Shown: positions 15,784-27,000, counted from the first letter of the stretch. The stretch: 64,000 nucleotides of DNA from SCTM01 sp965279655 (GCA_965279655.1 OZ257255.1:806001-870000); one strand, 5' to 3'. The notes: generated by a model from the letters alone, not told the origin. Translations and numbers: made by a program.

Positions 15784-18270
15784 ATGCTGTCGATGTCTCA
15801 CTGGCGGGTGATCGCCATCGGTCTCTGCGTGGTGCTCTCGGGCATCTTCCTAGCGGGGGCCGCCGTGATCTTCGTGTTCTGGCAGTACGGCCAGGACTTG
15901 CCGGACTATCGGGCGCTGGCGAACTACGAACCGCCGGTGATGACCCGCGTGTACGCGGGCGACGGGCGGCTCCTGCAGGAATACGCAGTCGAGGGCCGGG
16001 TGTTCGTGCCCATCAATGCCATTCCGAAGGAAGTGATCAACGCCTTCATCGCGTCGGAAGACCAGCGCTTCTACACCCATCCGGGCATCGATCCGGTCGG
16101 CCTGTTCCGCGCCGCCGTCGTCGCCGTCGGCGAGAAGCTCAGCGGCAGCGATCGGCGCATCAAAGGCGCGTCCAGCATCACGCAGCAGGTCGCGCAGCTG
16201 TTCCTGCTCGGCAAGGAATACAAGTTCACACGCAAGATTAAGGAAGCGATCCTATCGCTCCGTATCGAACAGACTTTGAGCAAGGATCGCATCCTCGAGC
16301 TTTACCTGAACCAGATCTATCTCGGCGCCCAGTCCTACGGTGTCGCCGCGGCCGCCATGAGCTACTTCAACAAGTCGCTCGACGAACTGACGCTGAGCGA
16401 AACCGCCTTCCTCGCCGCCCTGCCGAAGGGCCCGAACAACTACAATCCAGACCGCCATCCCGAAGCCGCCCGTGAGCGCCGCGACTACGTCGTCGAGCGC
16501 ATGCTGGAGGACGGCTACATCACCCGCGCCCAGGCCGACGTCGCCCGCAAAGAGGTCATCGCGATCGCCCCGAAGCTCGAGGGCCAGGTCGTGGCCGGCG
16601 GCGAGTTCTTCGCGGAAGAAGTGCGCCGGGAGTTGCAGGATCGCTATGGCGACACCGCCCTCTACAAGGGCGGGCTGGCGGTGCGCACGTCTCTTGACCC
16701 GAAGCTCCAGTCCTACGCCGATGCGGTGATGCGCGAGGGCCTGATCCGGTATGACCGCCGTCACGGCTGGCGCGGTCCGGCCGGACACCTTGATGCCCCC
16801 GCCAAGTTCAAGAATTTCCAGAACCCGCCCGGCATGCCGGAAGACTGGCTGCTGGCCTATGTGCAGGAGGTCGCCGCCGACAAGGCGACCATCATCTTGA
16901 AGGACGGCAAGAAGGGCACCATCCCTATGCCGGAGCTGACCTGGGCGCGCAAATGGCTCCCGGACCAGCAGCGCGGCGAGGCGATCACCAAAGCCACGCA
17001 GGTCCTCAGCGTCGGCGACGTGATCATGGTGGCGAAGGACAAGCGCCCGGACGTGAACGATCCGCAGAACGCCCTGACCGCCCGCGAGATGCTGCCGGAA
17101 GGGATCTACGGCCTGCGCCAGTTCCCCCAAGCCGAAGGCGCGATCGTGGTGCTGGATCCGCACACGGGCCGCGTGCTCGCGCTGACGGGCGGGTTCGCCT
17201 ATGGGCGCTCCCAGTTCGATCGCGCCGTGCAGGCGCTGCGCCAGCCCGGCTCGGCCTTCAAGCCGTTCGTCTATCTCGCGGCATTGGAGAACGGCTACAC
17301 GCCGTCCACCCTGGTGCTGGATGCGCCGTTCGTGATGGATCAGGGCCCCGGCCTGCCCAAGTGGAAGCCGCATAACTTCGAGGAAGGCGAGTACCTCGGC
17401 CTCGCGACCCTGCGCGTCGGCTTGGAGAAGTCGCACAACCTCATGACCGTCCGCCTCGCCGAGGCCGTCGGCATGGACAAGATCGCGGCGACGTCCCAGG
17501 CGTTCGGCATCTACGACAAGCTCGATCCGTTCCTCGCCAACTCACTCGGTTCCCAGGACACCACGCCGCTGCGCCTCACCACCGCGTATGCGCAGCTGGT
17601 GAACGGCGGGCGCAAGCTGACGCCGACCCTGATCGACCGGGTGCAGGACCGTACCGGCAAGACCGTCTATCGCTATGACCAGCGCCAGTGCGCGGACTGC
17701 CAGAACGTCCTGTGGAACGGGCAGACGCCGCCGGAACTGCCGGACATGCGCGCCCAGATCACCGATCCCGCCAGCGCCTATCAGATCGTGCACATGCTCG
17801 AAGGCGTGGTGGAGCGCGGCACCGGCACTTCGGTCGCCGTTGTGAAGAAACCGATCGCCGGCAAGACCGGCACGTCCAACGATATCCAAAGCGTGTGGTT
17901 CGTCGGCTTCACGCCGGATCTGGTCGCGGGTGTGTTCATCGGTTTCGACGAGCCGCGCACCCTGGGCTCGCGGGAGCAGGGGGCGACCGTCGCCGCGCCG
18001 ATTTTCCGCGACTTCATGCTGCAGGCGCTGAAGGACAAACCGGCCACGCCGTTCCGCGTGCCGGAAGGCGTGAGCTTCGTGCGCATTAACCACGATACCG
18101 GCAAGCCGGCCCAGCCCGGTGACTCCAAGGTGATGCTGGAGGCTTTCAAGACCGGCTCATCGCCGTACGATCAACAGACCGTGATGGGCGGGGCGGGCAC
18201 CCTCGATGCGGAAGCCTCGATCATCGAGACCAGCACCCCGGCCCAGCCCAGCGCCGGCGGGCTTTACTAG
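15784..18270 (+). CDS. mrcA: Penicillin-binding protein 1A (bifunctional)
   Basis: 828 residues. There is an N-terminal membrane anchor (VIAIGLCVVLSGIFLAGAAVIFVFW), then a GT51 glycosyltransferase with ASEDQRFYTHPGID, SSITQQVAQLFLL, ILELYLNQIYLG and SETAFLAALPKGPNNYNP. An OB-like insertion follows, then the transpeptidase with SAFKPF (SxxK, about 489), SHN and GKTGTSND (KTG, about 694). All catalytic motifs are intact. It polymerises and cross-links peptidoglycan on the periplasmic face. An ATG at 15790 is an alternative start. It lies after the amidase gene and before prfB. Confidence 0.95.
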   Translation: MLSMSHWRVIAIGLCVVLSGIFLAGAAVIFVFWQYGQDLPDYRALANYEPPVMTRVYAGDGRLLQEYAVEGRVFVPINAIPKEVINAFIASEDQRFYTHPGIDPVGLFRAAVVAVGEKLSGSDRRIKGASSITQQVAQLFLLGKEYKFTRKIKEAILSLRIEQTLSKDRILELYLNQIYLGAQSYGVAAAAMSYFNKSLDELTLSETAFLAALPKGPNNYNPDRHPEAARERRDYVVERMLEDGYITRAQADVARKEVIAIAPKLEGQVVAGGEFFAEEVRRELQDRYGDTALYKGGLAVRTSLDPKLQSYADAVMREGLIRYDRRHGWRGPAGHLDAPAKFKNFQNPPGMPEDWLLAYVQEVAADKATIILKDGKKGTIPMPELTWARKWLPDQQRGEAITKATQVLSVGDVIMVAKDKRPDVNDPQNALTAREMLPEGIYGLRQFPQAEGAIVVLDPHTGRVLALTGGFAYGRSQFDRAVQALRQPGSAFKPFVYLAALENGYTPSTLVLDAPFVMDQGPGLPKWKPHNFEEGEYLGLATLRVGLEKSHNLMTVRLAEAVGMDKIAATSQAFGIYDKLDPFLANSLGSQDTTPLRLTTAYAQLVNGGRKLTPTLIDRVQDRTGKTVYRYDQRQCADCQNVLWNGQTPPELPDMRAQITDPASAYQIVHMLEGVVERGTGTSVAVVKKPIAGKTGTSNDIQSVWFVGFTPDLVAGVFIGFDEPRTLGSREQGATVAAPIFRDFMLQALKDKPATPFRVPEGVSFVRINHDTGKPAQPGDSKVMLEAFKTGSSPYDQQTVMGGAGTLDAEASIIETSTPAQPSAGGLY

Positions 18271-18336
18271 GGTCTTGAGCCCTGGGTCCAAGTTGCTTAG
18301 ATAACCGCCGCGTTCCCCGTTCCAGTGAGCACCGCC

Positions 18337-19459
18337 ATGCGTCCCGACATCGAGAACAAGGTTGTTGAGATCAAGCGTTCCCTGGACTTGCTCCGGAGGC
18401 ATCTTTGACTGGGACCGCGCGCTCTATCGCCTGGACGAACTGAACGCCAAGGCTGAAGACCCCAATCTCTGGAATAATTCCGTCGCCGCGCAGAAGCTGA
18501 TGCGCGAGCGCACCCAGCTCGCCAACGCCATCGACGGCACCAAGAAGCTCGACCGCGAACTCGACGACGCGGTCACGCTCGCCGAAATGGCGGAGGAAGA
18601 GAAGGACGAGGCGACGCTCGAGGAAGCGCGGCGCAGCCTCGCGGATGTGTTCGAGCGCGTGAAAGCGCAGGAACTGGAAAGCCTGCTGTCCGGCGAGGCC
18701 GACGGCAACGACTGTTACCTCGAAATCCACGCCGGCCAGGGCGGCACGGAAGCCCAGGACTGGGCCGAAATGATGGCGCGCATGTACACGCGCTGGGCGG
18801 AGAAGAAGGGCTACAAGGTCGAGTACCTGGAAGAGAGCGCCGGCGACGGCGCGGGCATCAAGTCCGTCACGTTCCGGATCGCCGGCGTGAACGCCTACGG
18901 TTGGCTCAAGACGGAGAGCGGCGTGCACCGCCTCGTACGCATTTCGCCATTCGACTCAAATGCGCGTCGCCACACCAGCTTCTCCTCCGTGTGGGTCTAT
19001 CCGGTGATCGACGACAGCATCGTCATCGAGATCGACGAGAAGGACTGCCGGATCGATACTTACCGTGCGTCCGGCGCCGGCGGTCAGCACGTCAACAAGA
19101 CGGACTCCGCGGTGCGTATCACCCACAACCCGACCAACATCGTGGTGCAGTGCCAGAACGAACGCTCCCAGCACCAGAACCGCGCCAAGGCGTGGGAGAT
19201 GTTGCGCGCGCGCTTGTACGAGCGGGAATTGGAACGGCGTGAAGCCTTGGCGGCGCAGACGGAAGCCGCCAAGACCGAGATCGGCTGGGGCCACCAGATC
19301 CGCTCGTATGTGTTGCAGCCCTATCAGCTGGTGAAGGATTTGCGCACCGAATTCGAGACGTCAGATACGCAAGGCGTGCTCGACGGCGATCTCGACAAAT
19401 TCATGGCCGCCTCGCTCGCCTCCCGCATCAAGACGGGCGGCGACGTACTTATGCCGTAG
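18337..19459 (+). CDS. prfB: Peptide chain release factor 2, programmed +1 frameshift
   Basis: RF2 of 373 residues, read as 18337-18405 then 18407-19459. Zero-frame codons from ATG 18337 reach CGG AGG CAT CTT and the in-frame TGA at 18406-18408. Slipping one base at CTTTGAC continues into DWDRALYRLDELN. The internal Shine-Dalgarno-like GGAGG stands three bases before CTT, exactly as in the E. coli site, so RF2 shortage favours the shift (autoregulation). The tripeptide SPF (RISPFDSNAR) reads UGA/UAA and the GGQ loop SGAGGQHVNKTDSAVR hydrolyses peptidyl-tRNA. Annotation from a later start would lose the N-terminus. The 3' end overlaps the convergent DUF455 gene. Confidence 0.96.
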
Positions 19460-20246
19460 CGCTGAGCCACGGCTCCAGATAGCCACGCGGCATGCCGGCT
19501 TCCGCGCGGGCCGGCAGATTGAACGGGCCTTTGAGTCCGCCGGCGAAGTGCGCCGACAGTATCTCGCGATAGGCGGTGTGCGGATCGCGGCCGTCGCGGG
19601 CGCACAGGAACTCGAACCAGCGAATGCCCACCCCGAGATGGCTGATCTCGTCGGTGTAGATGATGTCGAGCACGGCTGCGGTTTCGTCGTCACCTGCACG
19701 GCGGATCTTGGCCGCGGTTTGCGGTGTCACGTCGATGCCGCGGGCTTCAAGGGTGAGCGGCACCAGCACCAGACGCGCGGCGAGGTCGTCCATAGTGAGC
19801 ATCGCGGCTTCCCAGAGGCCGTCATGGGCCGGCAGGTCGCCATAGCTCGCGCCCATTGTTTTCAGCCGCGCCGCCAGCATCGCGTAGTGGCGGGCTTCTT
19901 CTTCCGCCACGTCGACCCAGTCGTCGAGGAATGCGCGTGGCATGTCCTTGCCGAACCGCGCGATGATGTCCCAGGCGAGATCGATGGCGTTGAGTTCGAT
20001 GTGCGCGAGCGCATGGACGAGCGCGACGCGACCCTTCGGGCCCGTGGAGCGCTTGGGCATCTGGCCGGGCGACAGCAGTTCGGGATGGAGCGGACGGCCT
20101 GGACGCTGCTGCGGCGACGCGTCGCCGAACGCCATGTCGCCCGCATGCCATGCGGCGGCGAGGGCGGCCGACTTCGCGACCTTGGCGTCGGGATCGGCGG
20201 CGGCGATGACATCCACCGCCGCCGCGCTGAGACTAGAGTGAGGCAA
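19449..20246 (-). CDS. DUF455 ferritin-like protein
   Basis: 265 residues. Two spaced metal-ligand patterns support a diiron four-helix bundle: HALAHIELNAIDLAWD with DVAEEEARHYAML, and later IIYTDEISHLGVGIRWFEFL (E/H pairs). The family is related to the MiaE-like ferritin superfamily; its substrate is unknown. The start overlaps the end of the peroxiredoxin gene by 14 bases, so the two are coupled and probably in one transcript with glnE. It overlaps prfB by 11 bp at the 3' end. An iron- or oxygen-dependent role next to a peroxiredoxin is plausible but unproven. Confidence 0.85.
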   Translation of the reverse strand: MPHSSLSAAAVDVIAAADPDAKVAKSAALAAAWHAGDMAFGDASPQQRPGRPLHPELLSPGQMPKRSTGPKGRVALVHALAHIELNAIDLAWDIIARFGKDMPRAFLDDWVDVAEEEARHYAMLAARLKTMGASYGDLPAHDGLWEAAMLTMDDLAARLVLVPLTLEARGIDVTPQTAAKIRRAGDDETAAVLDIIYTDEISHLGVGIRWFEFLCARDGRDPHTAYREILSAHFAGGLKGPFNLPARAEAGMPRGYLEPWLSATA

Positions 20247-20898
20247 GAGCTGCGCGCACGTCGTCGTAGTGAGTCGGTACGCTCACGCCGCGCCACTCCT
20301 GACGAACGATGCCTTTTTCGTCGATGAGGAAGGTGGAGCGCTGGATGCCCATGTATTTGCGGCCGTACATGTTCTTCTCGACCCAGACGCCGTACTTCTC
20401 GCTGACGCCGGTGTTCTCGTCGGAGGCCAACAGGAAATTCAGGTCGTACTTGTTCTTGAACTTCTGGTGACTGCTGACGCCGTCTTTCGAGACGCCGATG
20501 ACCACCGTGTTCGCGCCCGTGAGCGCATCCATGCCGTCGCGCAAGGCGCAGGCCTGGGCTGTGCAGCCCGGGGTGTCATCCTTTGGATAGAAGTAAAGCA
20601 GTACGCGCTTGCCGCTGAAGTCGGCGAGTGAAATGGTCTGGCCGTCGCCCGTGGGCATGGTGAAATCCGGCGCCGGCTTGCCGACGAAGGAGCCGGTCGC
20701 GGCGGGTGCGGCCTTGGCGATTTTCTTGGCGGACTTCGGGGCGGCTTTCTTCGCTGCCTTCTTCGCTGCCTTCTTCACTGGCGCTTTCTTCTTCGTCTTC
20801 GCCACGACCTTCTTCTTGGAGGCCTTTTTCGCCGCTTTTTTCGCTGCCTTCTTGGCGGGTTTTTTCACCGCCTTCTTTTTCGCTTTCTTCTTCGCCAT
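20233..20898 (-). CDS. bcp: Bcp-type peroxiredoxin with lysine-rich N-terminal tail
   Basis: 221 residues. Residues about 70-221 are a complete Bcp/PrxQ peroxiredoxin: KPAPDFTMPTGDGQTISL, LLYFYPKDDTPGCTAQACALRD with peroxidatic Cys (about 110) and resolving Cys five residues later, and STFLIDEKGIVRQEW. Residues 1-69 are a histone-H1-like extension with 31 lysines, mostly Lys/Ala/Val, as in AKKK-repeat nucleoid proteins. Standard Bcp is about 155 residues and lacks this. The tail suggests binding to DNA, RNA or polyphosphate, delivering peroxide defence there; that is inference. It lies 4 bp after glnE. Confidence 0.9.
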   Translation of the reverse strand: MAKKKAKKKAVKKPAKKAAKKAAKKASKKKVVAKTKKKAPVKKAAKKAAKKAAPKSAKKIAKAAPAATGSFVGKPAPDFTMPTGDGQTISLADFSGKRVLLYFYPKDDTPGCTAQACALRDGMDALTGANTVVIGVSKDGVSSHQKFKNKYDLNFLLASDENTGVSEKYGVWVEKNMYGRKYMGIQRSTFLIDEKGIVRQEWRGVSVPTHYDDVRAALASL

Positions 20899-20902
20899 GG
20901 CG

Positions 20903-23809
20903 TCACTCCTTCCGAGAGCCGATCGTATCCTGGAACAGCTGCGAGACCGCCGCCGCGCGTTGTGCGATCAGGGCTTGCAGCGCTGCGAAATCCGACACGC
21001 CGGCGGTCGCGGCGAGCTTGCGCTGCAATCCCAGAGGCAAGTCGCTGGGCGACTCTTCCGCCAGCGTCAGCCGCAACATGACTTGCAAGCGCAGCCAGAG
21101 CAACAGGCCCTGCGTCAGAGCATCGCCCGCTTCGGCTGTCAGGCTGCCTTTTTGCACAAGCTTCACAATTGTCTCAGCCGTGCCGTCGCGCCCGGCGCGG
21201 GCCGGGGCGCCCGTGGCTAAGGTGAGGTATTGGATGATGAATTCCGCATCCACCAACCCGCCCGGCCGGTGCTTGAGATCCCACAAGTCCGTGCCGGGAT
21301 ATTCCTTGCGCATGCGCGCGCGCATCTCCGACGCATCGTTGCGCAAGACCACCGGGTCGCGCTTGCGGCTCAGCACTTCGTCGAACACGGTTTCAAGCCT
21401 GCTGCCCAGATCGGGCGGTGCGAAAACGATCCGGGCGCGGGTCAGCGCCAGATGCTCCCAGGTCCAGGCCGTCTCGCGCTGGTACTTGGCGAGGGACTCA
21501 AAACTGGAGGCGAGGGGTCCCTGTTCGCCGTCGGGGCGAAGCCGCATGTCGACACTATAGAGAGAGCCTTCACGGGTCAGGAGCGTCAGCGCCGTCACCA
21601 GCCGCTGCGTGAAGCGGATGTAGTAGACCGGGGCGGAGAGCGCGCGCGGCCCGCCTTGGGACATGGCATCCGCCGGCGCGTCGTAGACCAGCACCAGGTC
21701 GAGATCGGAGGTGGGCGTGAGTTCGCGGCTTCCGAGTTTGCCGTAGGCGATCAAGGCGATCTGCCCGCCGGCGATGGTCCCGAATTGACGCACGAAATCC
21801 GCTTCGACATGGGGCAGGAGGCCGGTGAGCACCACGTCCGCGACATCCGTGAAGTGGCGCGCGCCTTGATCGGCGGGAATCTGACCGCGCAGGCAGTGCA
21901 CACCGATGCGGAAGCGTTGATCGTTCGCCCAACGGCGTCCCACGTCGAGCACCGCCTCGAAGGACGTCGCGGCGGCGAGGGTGGCCTTGAGATCGGCGGC
22001 GAGGCCGGCCTTATCCTGAATCGCGCTGTAGAACTGCGGCTCCAATACGAAATCGAGCAGTGACGAGTTGCGCGCGAGATGTTCCGCGAGGCGCGGCGCG
22101 TCGCCCATGATCTCCGCCACAAGATCGAGCAAGTCGGGATTGGCTTGAAAGACCGACAACAGCTGCACGCCGCTGGGAAGTTCGGAGAGGGTGCGGTCGA
22201 AGCGGGTGAGCGCTTCATCGGGCTGCGCGGTCTTGCCGAGCGCGATCAGAAGCGCCGGCATGATTTCCGTCATCAACTGTCGCGCTTGCGTGCTGCGCGT
22301 GGCGCGATATCGGCCATGGTGCCAGGCGCGCACGGCCGCCCCCACCGCGGACGGGTTTTGGAATCCCAGCCGCCGCAGGGTCTCCATGGTGTCCGGATCG
22401 TCTTCGGTGCCGGTGAAGACAAGGTTGCCTTCGATGGCGAGCGAGGGCGCGTCCTCGAACAGCGCGGCGTAGTGGGTCTCAACGACGCGGAGCGCGCCTT
22501 CCACGTCGCGCTCGAACGCCGTGAAGTCCGGATATCCCATGAAAGCCGCGAGATGGATGAGCTTGTCGGGGTCGGTGGGAAGGGTCTGGGTCTGTTCGTC
22601 GGCGACCATCTGCAGGCGATGCTCGAGCGTGCGCAGATAGCGATAGGCGCTGGCGAGATCGTCGCGCACCGCTGGGGCGACGAAGCCCTTTTCCGTTAGG
22701 GCGTCGAGGGCCACCAATGTCTGCGAGGAACGCGTGCCGGGCACCCGGCCGCCCCAGATCAGCTGCTGGGTCTGAACGAAGAACTCGATCTCGCGGATAC
22801 CGCCCCGGCCGAGTTTGATGTTGTGGCCGGCCACGCGAATCGTGCCGCCGCCCTTGTGGGCATAGATCTGGCGCTTGATCGAATGGATGTCCTGCAGGGC
22901 GTAGAAGTCGAGGGACTTGCGCCAGATGAACGGCTGCAGGCCTTTCAGGAAATCCGCCCCCGCGCCCGCATCGCCGGCGATGAAACGCGCCTTGATCATC
23001 GCCGCGCGTTCCCAGTTCTGACCGTAGCTTTCGTAGTAGGTCTGCGCCGCCTCGCGGCTGACGGCGATGGCCGTCGAACCTGGATCGGGGCGCAGGCGAA
23101 GATCGGTGCGGAATACGTAACCGTCGCCGGTGCGCTCCTGCAGGACCTTCACCATGTCTTTCGTCAGGTCGACGGCGAATTCCTGCGGCGACTTCTTGCC
23201 GGTGTAGGGCAGGCGCTCCGGGTCGAACATCACGAGCAGATCGATGTCGGAGGAATAGTTCAGTTCGTGCGCGCCGAGTTTGCCGACACCGAGCACGACG
23301 TAGCCGCAGTCTTCGAGGGCGGAACTCTTCAGGCGGCCCAGCGTCACTGCTTGCACCAGCAAGCCGGTGAGCGCCTTGCGCACGCAAGCATCGGCGAAGT
23401 CGGAGAGCGCCACGACAACCTGATCGACGCTCCAGGCGCCGGACAGATCGGCCAGCGCGATCGCCAAGGCCGCGCGCGCTTTGGCGACGCGAAGGCCGCG
23501 CATTAACGATGAGGCGTCGCCGTCGTCGGGAATCGTGCCGACGTGTGTTAACGCGACGTTGACGGCCGCAGCCGCACCATCCGTGGAGAACAGCCGCAGG
23601 ATGTCCGGATGGTCGTCCAGCAGCCGTCCCAGGAAGGGACTGTTGTCGAGGATTCCATCCAAGAGTGCGGCACGCGCACGGGCGCCCGTGACAAATTCGG
23701 CATCGGCCGCGCACAGCCGGTCCGTGTCTTGCGCCCAGTCTTCGCGCAAGCCCCGTGCCCGAACCGGGTCAATCGCGCAGGGAAACAGCGTGTGAAGCGG
23801 AGTAAACAC
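20903..23809 (-). CDS. glnE: Glutamine-synthetase adenylyltransferase/deadenylase GlnE
   Basis: About 968 residues from a GTG at 23809 (MFTPLHTLFP); the frame is open further upstream, but those codons look non-coding. There are two nucleotidyltransferase halves, each with a G-x-E-x4-SDxDL motif: GKLGAHELNYSSDIDLLVMFD (about 184, deadenylase half) and GKLGSRELTPTSDLDLVLVYD (about 683, adenylylase half). The C-terminal half also carries KHRPGGLVDAEFIIQYL. It adjusts glutamine synthetase activity to nitrogen status under PII control. It likely forms a minus-strand operon with the peroxiredoxin and DUF455 genes. Confidence 0.95.
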   Translation of the reverse strand: MFTPLHTLFPCAIDPVRARGLREDWAQDTDRLCAADAEFVTGARARAALLDGILDNSPFLGRLLDDHPDILRLFSTDGAAAAVNVALTHVGTIPDDGDASSLMRGLRVAKARAALAIALADLSGAWSVDQVVVALSDFADACVRKALTGLLVQAVTLGRLKSSALEDCGYVVLGVGKLGAHELNYSSDIDLLVMFDPERLPYTGKKSPQEFAVDLTKDMVKVLQERTGDGYVFRTDLRLRPDPGSTAIAVSREAAQTYYESYGQNWERAAMIKARFIAGDAGAGADFLKGLQPFIWRKSLDFYALQDIHSIKRQIYAHKGGGTIRVAGHNIKLGRGGIREIEFFVQTQQLIWGGRVPGTRSSQTLVALDALTEKGFVAPAVRDDLASAYRYLRTLEHRLQMVADEQTQTLPTDPDKLIHLAAFMGYPDFTAFERDVEGALRVVETHYAALFEDAPSLAIEGNLVFTGTEDDPDTMETLRRLGFQNPSAVGAAVRAWHHGRYRATRSTQARQLMTEIMPALLIALGKTAQPDEALTRFDRTLSELPSGVQLLSVFQANPDLLDLVAEIMGDAPRLAEHLARNSSLLDFVLEPQFYSAIQDKAGLAADLKATLAAATSFEAVLDVGRRWANDQRFRIGVHCLRGQIPADQGARHFTDVADVVLTGLLPHVEADFVRQFGTIAGGQIALIAYGKLGSRELTPTSDLDLVLVYDAPADAMSQGGPRALSAPVYYIRFTQRLVTALTLLTREGSLYSVDMRLRPDGEQGPLASSFESLAKYQRETAWTWEHLALTRARIVFAPPDLGSRLETVFDEVLSRKRDPVVLRNDASEMRARMRKEYPGTDLWDLKHRPGGLVDAEFIIQYLTLATGAPARAGRDGTAETIVKLVQKGSLTAEAGDALTQGLLLWLRLQVMLRLTLAEESPSDLPLGLQRKLAATAGVSDFAALQALIAQRAAAVSQLFQDTIGSRKE

Positions 23810-24080
23810 AGTTACTGAGCGTGTTTTCAGGTTGTTGGCCCGGACAGTCCGATATACAAGGACCCCGGTCAAGCGGCCCAGACCCGGGCTGCCTCTGCGT
23901 TGGGCAGAGCGACTCTGTCGTTCCAATCACTGCCGCAACGGTCAATTCCGGCGGCGCGTAGAAGGGAATGCGGATGGCGCAGACGATTGAAGGATTCAGT
24001 GTCGCCAAGACACGGTATATTGCCTTCACGCTGCGTGGGGAATTGTTAACGCACCTGTGAGCTGAACGGAGCCCGCGGCG

Positions 24081-27000
24081 TTGGCCCAAGGCACGACGAG
24101 ATTTTGGTTCAGGACGATCGAGGCGGTGCTGCTGGCGCTGTTCCTTGTGCTGGCCCTGCTTGCCTGGCGCCTGAGCAAGGGGCCGCTGCCGCTCGACCCC
24201 CTCGCGCCCTATATCGAGAACGCCCTCACTTATATGCAGCCGAACGTGCGGCTGAAGATCGGCCATGCCGAACTGCAGTGGCAGGACATGAGCCGGCGTC
24301 CGGTGCTGACGGTACGCGACGTGCAGGCCCGCGACGCGCGCGGCGTCATCGCCGCCATTCCGCGCATGGAAGTGGAACTGGCGCTCGCCCCGTTGCTGCG
24401 CGGCGCGATCGTGCCGGAACAGATTTCGCTCGCCAACCCGGTCCTGCGGGTCGCGCGGCGCGCCGACGGGACGTTCGCCTTCGGTCTCGCCCCAGCGGAT
24501 GCGGATCCGACTGTCGCGGAACCCACCGCCGACAACAGCGTCGTCGGCAACGTGCTGATCGAAGCCCTGACCAATCCCGCCAGCCAGGACAATAACGCGG
24601 GTTATCTCCGCCGCGTCGCGATCACGCATTCGATGCTGGTGGTGCTCGACCAGACGACCAACCGCCGATGGATCGTGCCGGACGCGAGCTTGATCCTCGA
24701 ACGCGCCGGCGCCGACGTCGCGATCTCCGCCACGCTTCCGGTCGTCGACAACGAACGGCCGTGGACCATCAAGGCCAATGGCCGTTATGCGGCCAAGACC
24801 CGCGCTCTCGATATCTCGTTCGACCTCGACAAGTTCCATCCCGCCGGCATCGCCGAGCTCGCCCCCCAGCTTCACCCGCTGCGGGCGGCCGACCTGGGCC
24901 TCTCGGGCAAGGTCGACATGCGGCTCGCGCTGGCGCCGGAAGGCGCCAAGCTCGAGCAAGTGACGTTCGACATCAAGGGTGGCAACGGCAGTCTCGCGAT
25001 GCCGGCGCCGGTGAACCGCGCCTACACGGTGAAAGAACTCGCGGCGAAAGGCCGCATCACCGGGATGCTCGATCAGATCACGCTCGAGAACCTACGCGTT
25101 GCGCTCGCCGACGGCGCTCAGCCCGGACCCGTGCTGACACTCACGGGCAAGGGCGACGACCTCAACACCGCGCCGGTCATCGTGCTCGATCTCGGCCTCA
25201 ACAACATGACGCTCGACACCCTCAAGCACTACTGGCCCGAGGGGACGAAACCGAACACGCGGCGGTGGATCACCAACAACCTCAACGGCGGAACGCTTGA
25301 GGACACCAGTTTCCATATCGCGCTCGATGGGCCGCGGCTGGAGGAGTTGGATCTGCGCGATCTGCGCGGCAGTTCCAACCTGAAGGGCATCGACGTCACC
25401 TATATGAAGCAGATGCCGCCGGTGGTGAACACCACGTCGGTCCTCAGCATCACGCCGAAGGAAGTGGCGATTGTTCTCTCCGACGGAACCGTGCCGGATG
25501 CGCGGACCGGCAAAGGCATTCGCGTTCGCAGCGGCTCCGTGCGCCTGACGGAACTCGGCTCCAAGCTGGAGCGCGCCCGGGTCGCTCTCGATCTCGGCGG
25601 TGACTTCGGCGAAGTGCTGCGCCTGATCGACCACGAGCCGCTGGGCTATGCCACCACCATGGGGATCGATCCCACAACGGTGAAAGGCGATGCACTGGTC
25701 AATCTCGACATCGCCTTTCCGCTCATCGCCGATCTCAAGCTCGATCAACTCACAATCGGGGTGAAGGCCAAGGTGGACGGCGCGCAAATTCCGTCCGTCG
25801 CCTTCAATCAACCGATGACCGATAGCCGCCTCGCCATGGTGCTCGACCGCAGCGGCATGGACGTGACGGGGACGATTGCGCTCGCCGGCATTCCGGCCAA
25901 GCTCACCTGGCGCGAAAACTTCGGCGGCGGCGCGTTCCGCAGCCGTTACGATATCGAAACGACGCTGGACAACAAGCAGCGGCCATTGGTCTCCCTCACG
26001 TCGCCGATCTTTGCCACGCCATATGTGGACGGGCCCGTGCATGCCCACATTATCTATACGCGTTACCGCGACGGCACCGGCACCATCGAGTCCTCTGCCG
26101 ACTTGAAGGATGCGGAAGTCGCGATCCGTCAGCTTGGCTGGATCAAGGCGGCGGGCGAAAAGGCCACCGCCAACGTGTCGGCGACCATCACGAAGGATCA
26201 GCTGACCGGGGTGCAGAAGTTCGAGGTGACCGCGGGCGAGAATGTTGCGCTCGCCGGGGCGGCGACGTTCGACAATGAAGGCGCCATCTCCATGTTGAAG
26301 GTGACGCAGGCGCATGTGAACGACACGACCGTGACCGGCGAAGTGAACCGCGACGACACCGGCCGCTATCAGATCGATGTGCGCGGCAAGGCGTTCAACT
26401 CGACCTACTTCTGGATAGAACTGGGCCGGGACGACAATCGCGGCAGCGTCGAGACGCAGGCCAAGACTCCCATGACCGTGCGGGCGTCCTTCGACCGCAT
26501 GTGGCTGGCGAAGGAAGGCGATTTTCAGGACGTGCGGCTGGTCTATAGCCAGGGCCGCGCGGGCATTGAACAGATCGACCTCTCCACCAAGGTCGATGGC
26601 GCTGCGCCATTCACGTTCAACCTCGGCACCCGGGATGGGAAACGCAGCTTCCATGCCGAGAGCGCCAACGGCGGCGGCGTGGTGCGGGCGGTCGGCCTGT
26701 TCAACGACATCGTCGGCGGCAAGCTGAAGATCGACGGCGAGATCGCGCCGGACGGTTCCGTCAAAGGCCGCGCCGATATCAACGATCTCAAGTTGATCCA
26801 GGCGCCGCTCATCGCGCGTCTGCTGTCCGTGGCGGCGCTGACCGGGATTGTCGACGAACTGAACGGCAAGGGCATCTCGTTCAAGCAGCTGCGGGTGCCG
26901 TTCACCTACGCGAAGTCCACGATCCACATCACCGACGGCGAGATGACCGGCACGTCCCTCGGCTTGACGGGCAAAGGCACCTATAGCTTCGGCGAGAGCC

